Part shown: positions 39,554 through 48,357 of the stretch, piece after piece | How the letters are laid out: each line of letters begins with the position of its first letter | How positions within the stretch are numbered: position 1 is the first letter of the stretch | From: UMGS1002 sp045586785 | Lineage (GTDB): Bacteria; Bacillota; Clostridia; Oscillospirales; CAG-272 | Assembly (NCBI GenBank): GCA_045586785.1 | Contig: JAZNBA010000072.1 | Span: forward strand, 80,793 to 144,792 | Direction of reading: 5' to 3' | DNA: 64,000 nt | The notes under the pieces: generated by a model | The model's input: only the letters and a program-made list of their open reading frames with translations | Told to the model about the DNA's origin: nothing | The model's database searches: none | Position numbers and translations under genes: made by a program

Positions 39554-40890
39554 GATGTGGCTCCCGTGCATTTTTGATCGTTGTGATCTTCACCGCCAAG
39601 CACCTTGTCCTGCTTGCGATGAATCTCTTTTCTTGAAATAAGATTAAGTGCTAAAAACATAATGGCGTTAAATGGGGACAGATGAATTCGGTTGCCAAAA
39701 AGACGCTTGAAAATATTTTTATACGAATTAAAGCTGAAGCGCGCGTTTTTGCATCCTCCATAAAGATCGCGGGGTGTCATATTTTCGGGATAAAACACCG
39801 TGTCTCCGTATCTGTAGCCCGGCTCCAGCCACCATTTTTCATAGATGAGCTTGTTTTGCGCTTTAAGCCTTTCGTATAGCGCAGTGTCGGGAAAGGGAAT
39901 AAGAGGATTGAAGTTTGCCACCGCAAAATTATGCTTCAATGCGAATTCCAGCGTTTCGTCTATTGAGCGGCGCGTGTCGTGATCATAGCCAAGCACAAAG
40001 GTGGCGTAGATCATAAGACCGTGACGGTATATATTTTGTATCGCTTTTTCATATGTCTCAATGCGCAAATTGGCGCGTTTGTTCATAAGCTTGAGATTAT
40101 CGGGATCTAAGGATTCAAAGCCTATCAGAACAAGAACACAGCCGCTTTTTTTCATAGCTGTCAGAAGGGTATCGTTCATCGCTACGTCCATGCTTATCTG
40201 ACACGCCCACTTCTTTTTGAGCGGTCTTATGGCATCAAACAAAGCAAGCGCCGAGGCTTCATTCAAAAAAATGTTGTCGTCAATGAAAAACAGTATTTTT
40301 TCTTTTATTCCGCGTATTTCTTCAACGACGGTCTGTATGTCCTTTTGACGCACACCGCATTTGTAAAATTGACTTATCGAGCAAAAATCACAGTGAAATT
40401 TGCATCCTCTTGAAAACTGAACAAGTCCGATGGCGTTATATTTTTTGCCGCGGAAGGCGGGGCTGTTAAAATCAAGACGCAGAAGAGACTGCTTGTGCGA
40501 CGACATGTATTTTCGTTTTGGAGCAGATTGCTTCAAGTCCGCGAGATACTCGGGCCACGTATCCTCGGCGTCGCCGATCAGCACGGTATCGCAGTGCTCC
40601 AACGCTTCCTCAGGCAATGCCGTTGGGTGAAATCCGCCCATTACAATTTGGTTGTTGGGAGTCTTATACTTCTTCGCCAGGTCATATGCGTGCTTGGCGG
40701 CAAATGTTTCGACTGACAGCGCGATCACGTCCGAGTCAATGATATCGGGCAGTGTCTCAATGCGCTCGTCAAAGTATTCTACGGTTACATCCGAGGGGGT
40801 GACAGCATGAAATACCGCAAAGATCAGCGGTTTCATTGCGTCACTTCCTTTGCCCTCGAGCATACTGACTTTAATTAACGTAACTTTCAT
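39550..40890 (-). CDS. B12-binding radical SAM protein 3 of 5
   Basis: A 446-residue paralogue. The cobalamin domain contains VMGGFHPTALPEEALEHCDTVLIG. The cluster motif is SRGCKFHCDFCSI, followed by FFIDDNIFLNEASALALFDAI and LIGFESLDPDNLKLMNKRANLR. A C-terminal hydrophobic tract (FNAIMFLALNLISRKEI) is similar to that in copy 5. The ATG is 1 base after the stop of copy 2. Copies 3, 4 and 5 look more like each other (FFVDDNI-type segment, LxxMNKG) than like 1 and 2. Confidence 0.88.
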   Translation of the reverse strand: MKVTLIKVSMLEGKGSDAMKPLIFAVFHAVTPSDVTVEYFDERIETLPDIIDSDVIALSVETFAAKHAYDLAKKYKTPNNQIVMGGFHPTALPEEALEHCDTVLIGDAEDTWPEYLADLKQSAPKRKYMSSHKQSLLRLDFNSPAFRGKKYNAIGLVQFSRGCKFHCDFCSISQFYKCGVRQKDIQTVVEEIRGIKEKILFFIDDNIFLNEASALALFDAIRPLKKKWACQISMDVAMNDTLLTAMKKSGCVLVLIGFESLDPDNLKLMNKRANLRIETYEKAIQNIYRHGLMIYATFVLGYDHDTRRSIDETLEFALKHNFAVANFNPLIPFPDTALYERLKAQNKLIYEKWWLEPGYRYGDTVFYPENMTPRDLYGGCKNARFSFNSYKNIFKRLFGNRIHLSPFNAIMFLALNLISRKEIHRKQDKVLGGEDHNDQKCTGATS

Positions 40891-40891
40891 T

Positions 40892-42181
40892 TTATTCTAC
40901 CCCAAGGTATTTAAAGCCCAGGTTTGCGCCCAGACATATGAATTTCTCGCGGAGACTTTGGTTGGGTGTGTTTTTGACGCGCTTGAATATGTTTTTAAAG
41001 GAATACGTTTGCTTCCAGACGGTCCTGTATATCTGATCAAGGCGCTGAGGCGGCATGTTTTGCGGCATAAACACTGTTTCGTGTTGGTTATATTTTGACC
41101 AATCCCGTGTTATGATGCGCCCCTCGTCCTCCAGACGTCGGAATAGCGGTGAGTTGGGCACAGGCGTAAGAATGGCAAATCTTGCAAGATTCAAGTTAAG
41201 ATAATTGATCTGTTCGGGCAAAGATAACAGCTCCTGCTCGGTATCACCGTCCATCCCGAGAATAAAGCAGCCGTTTACGCTTATGCCGTAGCTTTGCATT
41301 ATGGCAATGGCTTGCTTGTAGTTGCTTGGATCGTTGAAGCCTTTGTTTGATGTATCAAGTGTATTTCGATTCATTGATTCAAGACCGACCAGCAGTCCCG
41401 CACAACCGCTTTGCTGTGCGGCGCGCATCAATTCTTGGTCAAATGCCGAGGCTATCGTGGCAGACCCTACCCACCGTATATTCAGCTTGGCAAGCTGCTT
41501 CATAAGAGCTATGGAATATTCGCGGTCACCGAAAAAGTTAGGGTCAAAAAAGACCAGCATACGAGTATTCAGAGCTTTGATCTCATTTATAACGTTTTCA
41601 ACAGGACGGGCACTGCAAGTTCTCCACATTTTGCTTATAGCGCAAAATTCGCAATTATTCGGACAGCCTCGATTTGCGATAACGGCAGGATATTTCAGAT
41701 ATTTTTTGCGAGGTATGGCGCGTCTGTCGGGCGGTACTATATCAGCGCCGTTTACGTGCTGTCGGTCGTAAAGCGGCTTTGGACAGCCGGCGGCGAAATC
41801 CTTCAAAAACTGCGGCCATGAGTACTCTGCCGCGCCCACTATCACGGTGTCAGCATGCTGCGCTGCTTCCTCGGGCATATGAGTGGGATGGTATCCGCCC
41901 ATGACAATATACGAACCCTGCTGCCTGAAATGTTGTGCTATTTTGTATGCTCTCGGCGCGTTTGATGTCAACACGCTGAGCGCGACGATGTCGTATTTCT
42001 GATGTTTCAGCGGATAATTACCCTGTATTTCGTCGTATGTATCAACACTTGCGTCGATTTCTTGCGGAATCAACGCAAGCAGTGTAGCCAACGTCAGCGG
42101 AGCATATGTTATAAGACCCGATAGCCGCGCGCGATAGCTTTTGTCATCGGCGTGCCACGGCTGTAATAATAAAATCTTCAT
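40892..42181 (-). CDS. B12-binding radical SAM protein 2 of 5
   Basis: A 429-residue paralogue from the ATG at 42181 (CGGAG 9 bases upstream; a longer frame to 42283 only overlaps copy 1). It has YIVMGGYHPTHMPEEAAQHADTVIVG, the cluster motif NRGCPNNCEFCAI, VFFDPNFFGDREYSIALMKQL and LLVGLESMNRNTLDTSNKGFN. The DPNFF segment, instead of DDNIF, distinguishes it and copy 1 (PDVNLI). The C terminus ends in a short helical block without the hydrophobic tract seen in copies 3 and 5. Confidence 0.88.
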   Translation of the reverse strand: MKILLLQPWHADDKSYRARLSGLITYAPLTLATLLALIPQEIDASVDTYDEIQGNYPLKHQKYDIVALSVLTSNAPRAYKIAQHFRQQGSYIVMGGYHPTHMPEEAAQHADTVIVGAAEYSWPQFLKDFAAGCPKPLYDRQHVNGADIVPPDRRAIPRKKYLKYPAVIANRGCPNNCEFCAISKMWRTCSARPVENVINEIKALNTRMLVFFDPNFFGDREYSIALMKQLAKLNIRWVGSATIASAFDQELMRAAQQSGCAGLLVGLESMNRNTLDTSNKGFNDPSNYKQAIAIMQSYGISVNGCFILGMDGDTEQELLSLPEQINYLNLNLARFAILTPVPNSPLFRRLEDEGRIITRDWSKYNQHETVFMPQNMPPQRLDQIYRTVWKQTYSFKNIFKRVKNTPNQSLREKFICLGANLGFKYLGVE

Positions 42182-42200
42182 AATAGCGACTCCGGATGTG

Positions 42201-43538
42201 TTATACTGTAGGGATATCCGAATTGTCCGACATAACGTCGGCGCCGAATATCTCAAATTCCTTTGCGTATTTCCTGTAACCAATATTAACTAACATATAG
42301 ATGCTTTTGACGGTCTTTGGCTTGGTAAGGTCAAGACGCTTCCAAATGTTTTTCCACGAATAGGTTTGCTTCCATGCCCACGCAATTCCTGCTTCAAGCT
42401 GTTCTTTTGTCATTTGCTTGGGCTGATAAACGCAATGCTCTACGTCATACATGGCAAAATCGTGCTCTATGATGCGCCCCTCGGCTTCAAGCTCACGGTA
42501 AAACTCGGTTCCGGGGAAAGGAGTAATGATAGAAAAACGGGGCAGGTCGATCTTGGCTTCAAGGCACAGGTCTACGGTTCGACGGAACACGTCGGGTCCG
42601 TCCTCGTCGGCACCAAAGGCAAAGCACCCCATGACCATAATGCCCTTGCGGTGTAGCTTATCCATAAGCGATTTATATTCCTCTACGTGATTGACGCCCT
42701 TATTTATGCCTGCCTGGGTCTCTTGATTGACCGACTCGAAGCCGATGAGCAGTCCTTTACATCCGCTTTTTTGGAATACATCAAGCAGCTCGTCATTGTG
42801 ACCGATGGCAGTTGTAGTCAGACCCATCCACCACTTTTTCAGCGGGATCATGGCAGTAAAAAGCTCTTTGGCGTATTTTACGTCGGCTATCAGGTTGACA
42901 TCGGGGAAAATGACCTCTTTACCCTTGAACGATTTTATCTCGGCGATCACGTCCTCCACGGGACGGGTGATGACTCGTTTGCCGAATGCGGCAGGATACG
43001 CGCAAAATGTACAGGTATGGTTACAACCTCGCACAGCCTCCACCGTGTTCAGCGTTATGTACTTTTTCTTTTTCAGAAGGTCCTTGCGGGGGAGTGGGCG
43101 GTTGGCAATATCGGCGCAGCCGTCGCCGTAATAGAACGGCTTTAAGCAGCCATTATTTATGTCGAGAAGTGCCTCGGGAAATGTTTTCTCACCAAGACCC
43201 AGTAAAACAGCGTCTGCGTGCTGTGCCGCCTCGTCGGGGCAAAGTGAGGGATGAACACCGCCGAGAAGGACGGTCTTTCCAAGACTTCTGAAATAGTCGG
43301 CGAATTTGTAGCATCTTGAGGATGTACCCGTGATACAGGTAATGGCGATCACGTCGGCATCGGTATCAAGGGGGATAGCCTCGGCGGTTTCGTCATATAT
43401 TTCAACTTCGGCACCAAGCTCCGTCGGCACCAGCGCGGCAAGCAGCGCCAATGTGATAGGTGCGTAGTGCAGACCCTTGTGGAACATTCCGTTATATCTG
43501 TGCATAGCGCCGGCGGGGGAAAGTAATGAGATTTTCAC
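42201..43538 (-). CDS. B12-binding radical SAM protein 1 of 5
   Basis: A 445-residue paralogue. I start it at the GTG at 43538, which has AAAGGAG 8 bases upstream, not the ATG at 43565 that lies inside the permease stop region. The cobalamin domain carries VLLGGVHPSLCPDEAAQHADAVLLG. The cluster motif is VRGCNHTCTFCAYPAAF (Cys at about residues 172, 176 and 179). LIGFESVNQETQAGINKGVN follows. The gap to the permease stop is 19 bases, which places it in one operon. As the first and most divergent copy it may act on the earliest intermediate. Confidence 0.88.
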   Translation of the reverse strand: MKISLLSPAGAMHRYNGMFHKGLHYAPITLALLAALVPTELGAEVEIYDETAEAIPLDTDADVIAITCITGTSSRCYKFADYFRSLGKTVLLGGVHPSLCPDEAAQHADAVLLGLGEKTFPEALLDINNGCLKPFYYGDGCADIANRPLPRKDLLKKKKYITLNTVEAVRGCNHTCTFCAYPAAFGKRVITRPVEDVIAEIKSFKGKEVIFPDVNLIADVKYAKELFTAMIPLKKWWMGLTTTAIGHNDELLDVFQKSGCKGLLIGFESVNQETQAGINKGVNHVEEYKSLMDKLHRKGIMVMGCFAFGADEDGPDVFRRTVDLCLEAKIDLPRFSIITPFPGTEFYRELEAEGRIIEHDFAMYDVEHCVYQPKQMTKEQLEAGIAWAWKQTYSWKNIWKRLDLTKPKTVKSIYMLVNIGYRKYAKEFEIFGADVMSDNSDIPTV

Positions 43539-43557
43539 AGTGAGCTCCTTTCTCCGA

Positions 43558-44706
43558 TCAATCAATCGGAATAAACGAGGAAATTGCCATAAATATAATG
43601 GCTACGGCAACCAGTGTTATCATAATCTTGTTTCCCGAGCATTTACCCAACAAAAGCGCTTGTTTGGGGGATTTAACTGCATTGTAATAAGCAGGGAGAA
43701 CAACAATAACTAAAATGATGGAAAGCGCGCCCGCGCCGATCTGAACGTAATCAAGTACGCCCAGGGGAAGAAATACGGCGATCAGCAACGCGGGAACGGT
43801 TGCGATAAACCAAGAAATTCTTGTGGAGAGTCCGAATTGCCCACCAACGACATCCGCAAACGCAAACCCGCTTGACCAGAAAGATGTGAACATGGCAAGC
43901 AGCACGAGCACAGAGCAGAGAATTCGGACAAAAGGTATTCCAATGCCGTTTGAAAGACCAATTGTGGCAATTTCGGTAACAGTGTCCGAGCCGAGAATGA
44001 CTGCCACTGTAAACGCCACTGTTATCAGCGCGTTGAGGCTGAGTCCGCCGATGACGGCTTTGGTGGTAAGCTGCTTTTTTTCAATGTGGTTGCAGACCTG
44101 TATAATGGAAAAAATAGCTGAAAACGCAAACATAAACAAGCCATATACGGCAAATACCGTGCTTGGTGCACCAAAGGAAAAATTCAGCGAACCCTTTACA
44201 TCAAGGCAGGACAGGATCATCAGCACGGCTACGGCGCATCCGATCAGTATCATAGAGAGCTTTTCGCCTATTCCCATACCCTTGACGCCAAAAATTATCA
44301 CAACGGAAGCAAGCACATAGAATATGATTTTTGTAACCGTATCGCTAACGCCTGTCAGGTCTGCCAGAACATTGCCTGCGCAAAGTATATAGACTACCAG
44401 ATTTTCGAGCAAAAGTAAGACAAGCAAAACAAGAAAAGTAATATTAAGCGCTTTTTTGCCTTTCCCGTAAAACAGATGCTCGTCAAGAATGGCAAGAAGA
44501 TCGTCCGGCTTTTTGGAATTGCGAGTGAGGTCTGCTATGATCAGGTACATAACAGCACTTACCGCGTAAGCAAGCACAAGAGCAGTAATCGTGCCGAAAA
44601 CGCCGATCTTATTTATTGCGTAGGGAATTGTCAAGATACCCGTACCGACTCCGGCGCCGGCTACCAGCATCAAAGATTCTATAAAAGTGAGTTTTTTGTT
44701 TTTCAT
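43558..44706 (-). CDS. Amino-acid permease of the HAAAP/APC superfamily
   Basis: A 382-residue integral membrane protein with about 11 hydrophobic segments. SLMLVAGAGVGTGILTIPYAINKIG at the N terminus is the unwound first helix with the Gly-rich substrate motif seen in aromatic and hydroxy amino-acid permeases (TyrP/Mtr/SdaC group). SFWSSGFAFADVVGGQFGLS is a conserved loop further on. It heads the radical SAM operon; a promoter and an inverted-repeat operator lie just upstream. It may import the amino acid precursor, or export the product, of the radical SAM pathway. Confidence 0.82.
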   Translation of the reverse strand: MKNKKLTFIESLMLVAGAGVGTGILTIPYAINKIGVFGTITALVLAYAVSAVMYLIIADLTRNSKKPDDLLAILDEHLFYGKGKKALNITFLVLLVLLLLENLVVYILCAGNVLADLTGVSDTVTKIIFYVLASVVIIFGVKGMGIGEKLSMILIGCAVAVLMILSCLDVKGSLNFSFGAPSTVFAVYGLFMFAFSAIFSIIQVCNHIEKKQLTTKAVIGGLSLNALITVAFTVAVILGSDTVTEIATIGLSNGIGIPFVRILCSVLVLLAMFTSFWSSGFAFADVVGGQFGLSTRISWFIATVPALLIAVFLPLGVLDYVQIGAGALSIILVIVVLPAYYNAVKSPKQALLLGKCSGNKIMITLVAVAIIFMAISSFIPID

Positions 44707-44720
44707 AAGTCACCTTTAAT

Positions 44721-44741
44721 AATAAGTAGTATTGACTTATT
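44721..44741. promoter_or_regulatory. Inverted repeat between promoter and permease gene
   Basis: AATAAGT (44721-44727) and ACTTATT (44735-44741) are a perfect 7-bp inverted repeat with 7 bases between, overlapping the edge of the -10 box of the minus-strand promoter. Candidate operator. Confidence 0.5.
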
Positions 44742-44767
44742 ATAACATAAAGTAATAAGTTTGTCTA
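44739..44767 (-). promoter_or_regulatory. Promoter of the permease/radical SAM operon
   Basis: On the minus strand TAGACA (44767-44762) and TATAAT (44744-44739) are separated by 17 bases, 33 bases upstream of the permease ATG. Confidence 0.7.
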
Positions 44768-44798
44768 TACCAATATATAAGCAGACGCGACGCCGACC

Positions 44799-44827
44799 TT
44801 GACAAAACGGGAAGAGTAAGATATAAT
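44799..44827 (+). promoter_or_regulatory. Promoter of the tannase-family gene
   Basis: TTGACA (44799-44804), 17 bases, TATAAT (44822-44827). The start codon is 32 bases downstream. Confidence 0.85.
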
Positions 44828-44858
44828 TGTTTAAAAACCACACCTTGGAGGCACCGAA

Positions 44859-46238
44859 ATGAACGAGGATATTTTAGCGCTTGCAGGTAAGCTTGATGCT
44901 ACCGAGATAACCGATATAACGCAAGAGAATAATTACACCACGGCAGGCGGCAAGGTATTACCGCCGTTTTTAAGAATTAAATTGGTTTCAAGGCCGACGG
45001 ATAAATCATATATTCGCTACGAATTGTGGTTGCCCGAGAAGTGGAACGGTATTTTTCTCGGCACGGGTAACGGCGGCATGGCGGGTATTATGCGCTATGA
45101 AAAGCTTGAGCACGGTGTCTGGTGGGGATGTGCTACCGCCCATACCGACATGGGTACGTCTGACGGCGTGCGCCGCGGCGCTCTTTGCCGCCGTGTGCAC
45201 GAGGATTTCGGCTGGCGCTCCACATACATAATGACGGTCAACTGTAAATACCTGACCGAGCAGCATTACGGTAAAAAAATAAATAAGTCATATTTTATTG
45301 GCGGCTCGACGGGCGGTCAGCAGGCACTTACACTGGCTCAGCGCTTTCCCGAGCAATATGACGGCATCGTAGCAGGCGTGCCCGTTACCGACAGATTGCA
45401 TTTGCATACCTACTTTTTATGGAGCTATAATAAGCTTCACGATGCGAACGGTAGGGCGCTGTTCGTCCCAGAGGATATACCGGCTATTACCGCCAAGGCT
45501 GTTGAGTATTGCCATATAGTGAACAAGGTGCCGCAGAGTGAAAATTTTATTACGGATTCTTACGTATCATGGGAGTTTGTGGATGGCTTTATAGACTATC
45601 TGTCACACAGCGAGCTTGGACTAAGCGAGGCTCAACTAAAGGCTCTGGAGGATGTATACAAGGGTCCTGTGGACAGCAAAACGGGTGAGCAGATATACTG
45701 CGGTATGCCGCTGGGGTCTGAGAGCAATAAACACGGCATGATTAACATGCTTGGCGATAAATGCCCCTTCTTTTTTATATTCCCGTGGTGCTTTGGCGAG
45801 GGATATCGTGAATCGGACTTTGACTTTTCCGACGATATGAGAGCGCTTGACGCCGCCCTTGCCCATGATCTCAATGCGATGGATCCCGACCTTACAGCGT
45901 TCTTCGGTAGGGGAGGCAAGCTGTTTATGTATGCCGCAAGCGCGGATCCCTGTGTTCCGTATCCGCCGACACTGAAGTATTTCAGGCGAGTCATCGAAAA
46001 GTGCGGCAAGGGCGCGGTTCAGGACAGTATGAGATTTTTCATCATTCCCGGACAGGACCACAGCGCCGGTATAACTAAATACGGCGCGGCGGTAATGAAC
46101 GGCGACATTACCGTAAAAAACAATCTGCATATCATACGCAGATGGTGCGAGCAGGGAATCGCTCCCCACAGCTTTGACGTTCTGACTCCCAACGGCGGAG
46201 ATACGTTTATTACAAAGCGCATATTTGCGGTAGAATGA
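44859..46238 (+). CDS. Tannase/feruloyl esterase-family serine hydrolase
   Basis: A 459-residue alpha/beta hydrolase of the tannase family, without a signal peptide, so probably cytoplasmic. WNGIFLGTGNGGMAG and AHTDMGTS are the oxyanion-side segments; FIGGSTGGQQAL (about residues 145-156) holds the nucleophile Ser; SADPCVPYPPT and PGQDHSAG supply Asp and His. Canonical members have a disulfide-forming Cys before the Ser and after the His (CS-D-HC). Both are missing here (GS and HS). Members hydrolyse gallate or hydroxycinnamate esters. GGAGGCACCGAAATG marks the start. It is a single-gene unit with its own promoter and terminator. Confidence 0.85.
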   Translation: MNEDILALAGKLDATEITDITQENNYTTAGGKVLPPFLRIKLVSRPTDKSYIRYELWLPEKWNGIFLGTGNGGMAGIMRYEKLEHGVWWGCATAHTDMGTSDGVRRGALCRRVHEDFGWRSTYIMTVNCKYLTEQHYGKKINKSYFIGGSTGGQQALTLAQRFPEQYDGIVAGVPVTDRLHLHTYFLWSYNKLHDANGRALFVPEDIPAITAKAVEYCHIVNKVPQSENFITDSYVSWEFVDGFIDYLSHSELGLSEAQLKALEDVYKGPVDSKTGEQIYCGMPLGSESNKHGMINMLGDKCPFFFIFPWCFGEGYRESDFDFSDDMRALDAALAHDLNAMDPDLTAFFGRGGKLFMYAASADPCVPYPPTLKYFRRVIEKCGKGAVQDSMRFFIIPGQDHSAGITKYGAAVMNGDITVKNNLHIIRRWCEQGIAPHSFDVLTPNGGDTFITKRIFAVE

Positions 46239-46240
46239 AT

Positions 46241-46273
46241 AAAAATGGTACACTTATAAGTGTACCGTTTTTA
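46241..46273. terminator. Bidirectional terminator between convergent genes
   Basis: GGTACACTT and AAGTGTACC (46247-46266) form a 9-bp palindrome with a 2-nt centre, with AAAAAT before and GTTTTT after, so it can work on both strands for the esterase and for the corrinoid operon. Confidence 0.8.
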
Positions 46274-46276
46274 TTA

Positions 46277-47782
46277 TTACATTTGCTCAAACATCATTCC
46301 GAGCATATAGTACTCCGAAAAAACGGGGCTTGTTGAAAGCTCCAGCGTATCGGCATTGTTTGCCAGCCGCGATGCGGTGGCTCGCATATCAGTGTTCAGC
46401 AACAGCATAGACGCACCGCTAAGCGCTGCGTTACCTACCGTTTGGCTGTTATTTGCAAGCTCTTCGGGCAAAAGACCGATCTTGGCGGCGTTTTTCTTGT
46501 CCAGATAATTGCCAAATCCGCCCGCGATGTAAAGTGTGGCAATGTCGGAGGACTCAAGCCCCGCGCTCTTGATAAGCGTCAAAAGCCCAGCGCATATGGC
46601 GCTTTTGGCGAGCTGGAGCATACGTATGTCGCTCTGTATCAATCTGACGGGCGCTTTTATCATAAAGGGTTCGTACTCCATAGCGCCCGTTTCGTCAAGT
46701 ATTTCGGCGTCCAGCATATATGCCACAGCATCCACAAGACCGCTTCCGCATATGCCTATAGGGGCACTTTCGCCGATGGCGTGAGCGTTCAGCTTGCCGT
46801 CGGCAAATGTTACTTTATCAACAGCGCCTGTCTCGCCTCGCATACCCATAGATATGCCCACACCCTCAAATGCGGGACCTGCGGCAGTGGAGCAGACAGT
46901 CAGATGTGTGGCGTGCCACAGTGCCATCTCGCCGTTGGTGCCGATATCCACCAGCATGGTGTTATTGTGTTCACACAGCTTTGTCGCAAGCAACGCGCAA
47001 ACCGTGTCCGCGCCCACAAATGCCGAGATGCAGGGGGGCAGATATATTTCTGTATCGGGATGCAAAGCTGACAAGTCGAGCTTACTTGCCTCAAGCAACT
47101 CTCCGAAAAGTCTTTCAACTCGGAACGGTGCGTGGGAGAAGGACTCTGTGTCCTGCTCGGTGAGCAGGGAAAGCATCACTGTATTTCCGGTTATAACGAC
47201 ACTTTGTATACTTTGTGAGTCAATTTGAGCACCTGCCGCAAGATTGCTAATGATATTATCTATATCTGTCCTGACGGCGGTAGCGAGCTCGCTTGCTTTT
47301 CCGCCAATGGCGGCTTCGATTCTCGATATGACGTCGGCACCCCACGCGGACTGTGAATTGAGACATGTGGCTTCGGCAAGCATATTGCCGCCGGCGTCAT
47401 AAAGACGGGCGGCGAGCGTGGTTGTGCCGATGTCAATTGCTACGCCGTAGTCTGAAAATGAAGCGTGTAGTTCAAAGTCAAGCTCAGCGCCGGATGTAAC
47501 TATCTGTGCGTTTTTCGACTGCGTGGTGGTTTTGACCACACAATCGCCGCAGGCGTAAGTCAGGCAGGCAAGACGAATGCCGCGAGCAAGCTCATCATTT
47601 GATAATAGTTTGCGTTCCGTTTCACATGGGTCTGAAAGAGCACCTTTGGCAATGATCTTGCACTTGCCGCATTTGCCGTGGCCGCCGCAAGGTTGCTCCC
47701 CCTTTATTATTTCGGCGAGCGTCCTGCCCGAGGGGCAGGTGCGTCGCTCGCCGTTTACTGTAACGTTTATATTGTCGTTCAT
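46277..47782 (-). CDS. Reductive activator of corrinoid proteins (RACo/RamA-like)
   Basis: A 501-residue ASKHA protein with an N-terminal 2Fe-2S ferredoxin domain (CGGHGKCGKCKI and a fourth Cys further on, about residues 32-42 and 73). The ATPase part shows GVAIDIGTTTLAARLYD (about 112-128), VDIGTNGEMALW, STAAGPAFEGVGI and IAGGFGNYLDK. Such proteins use ATP to reduce inactive Co(II) corrinoid back to Co(I) in methyltransferase systems. The last gene of the corrinoid methyltransferase operon, it overlaps the DUF2284 gene by 4 bases, which fits that role. Confidence 0.88.
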   Translation of the reverse strand: MNDNINVTVNGERRTCPSGRTLAEIIKGEQPCGGHGKCGKCKIIAKGALSDPCETERKLLSNDELARGIRLACLTYACGDCVVKTTTQSKNAQIVTSGAELDFELHASFSDYGVAIDIGTTTLAARLYDAGGNMLAEATCLNSQSAWGADVISRIEAAIGGKASELATAVRTDIDNIISNLAAGAQIDSQSIQSVVITGNTVMLSLLTEQDTESFSHAPFRVERLFGELLEASKLDLSALHPDTEIYLPPCISAFVGADTVCALLATKLCEHNNTMLVDIGTNGEMALWHATHLTVCSTAAGPAFEGVGISMGMRGETGAVDKVTFADGKLNAHAIGESAPIGICGSGLVDAVAYMLDAEILDETGAMEYEPFMIKAPVRLIQSDIRMLQLAKSAICAGLLTLIKSAGLESSDIATLYIAGGFGNYLDKKNAAKIGLLPEELANNSQTVGNAALSGASMLLLNTDMRATASRLANNADTLELSTSPVFSEYYMLGMMFEQM

Positions 47783-48357
47783 TTTTGCACTCCGTCATCA
47801 AGTGAGAAGAGAACAGCGCCGAAATATGTGACGGTGTTCTGACCGTTGATATATTTCATGCCCGATACGGCGGCAAGACGGGAGACGTTGATGCCGTAGG
47901 CTTCAAGCGACGCCATAGCAAGCTCGGGATAGCGGCAAGGCTCACCCGTACGCTTGGCGCAGGTCTTACATACTCCGCAACCGCCCGCACCGAGGTGCAA
48001 CGCTTTTGATATGTTGAGGCTGTCAAATGTTTTACGGAGTTCTTGTGAAAGCGGATAAAAACGCTTTTTTGCCAACACCATCCCCTCAAAATCATAGCTG
48101 TCCTCAAGCTCTGAAACCGTCTGATACACAAGCGCATAGCGGTAGTTTCCGACCACTTGCATAAGCTCATCTATATCGCCGATGTCGGGTGGACACATAT
48201 AACATTTGCCGTACACGCCGCAGGCGTTGGACTCGCATAGGGTGCGAAAGCTGCGGTCGGTTTCTATTTTATCGGCGTCTATTACGGTTGCTTTGTACGC
48301 GCCGGTGTTCAGCGCAGCGTCGATAAGCAGTTGAAATGTGTTATTCTTGTTTTCCAT
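47779..48357 (-). CDS. DUF2284 metal-binding protein
   Basis: A 192-residue protein of the DUF2284 family. Two Cys clusters are visible: CESNACGVYGKCYMCPPDIG (about residues 40-59) and GGCGVCKTCAKRTGEPCRYPE (about 125-145), which suggest one or two iron-sulfur clusters or zinc sites. The ATG at 48357 is the likely start though its ribosome site (GGAAAG) is weak; the frame overlaps the end of the upstream methyltransferase gene. Members frequently neighbour corrinoid methyltransferases and may pass electrons to the activator encoded next, but the role is not proven. Confidence 0.82.
   Translation of the reverse strand: MENKNNTFQLLIDAALNTGAYKATVIDADKIETDRSFRTLCESNACGVYGKCYMCPPDIGDIDELMQVVGNYRYALVYQTVSELEDSYDFEGMVLAKKRFYPLSQELRKTFDSLNISKALHLGAGGCGVCKTCAKRTGEPCRYPELAMASLEAYGINVSRLAAVSGMKYINGQNTVTYFGAVLFSLDDGVQK

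Noticed and set aside
35651..44800. Precursor peptide gene for the radical SAM operon
   Set aside because: All genes in the operon are full-length enzymes or transporter with overlaps or short gaps; no small frame with a ribosome site was found.
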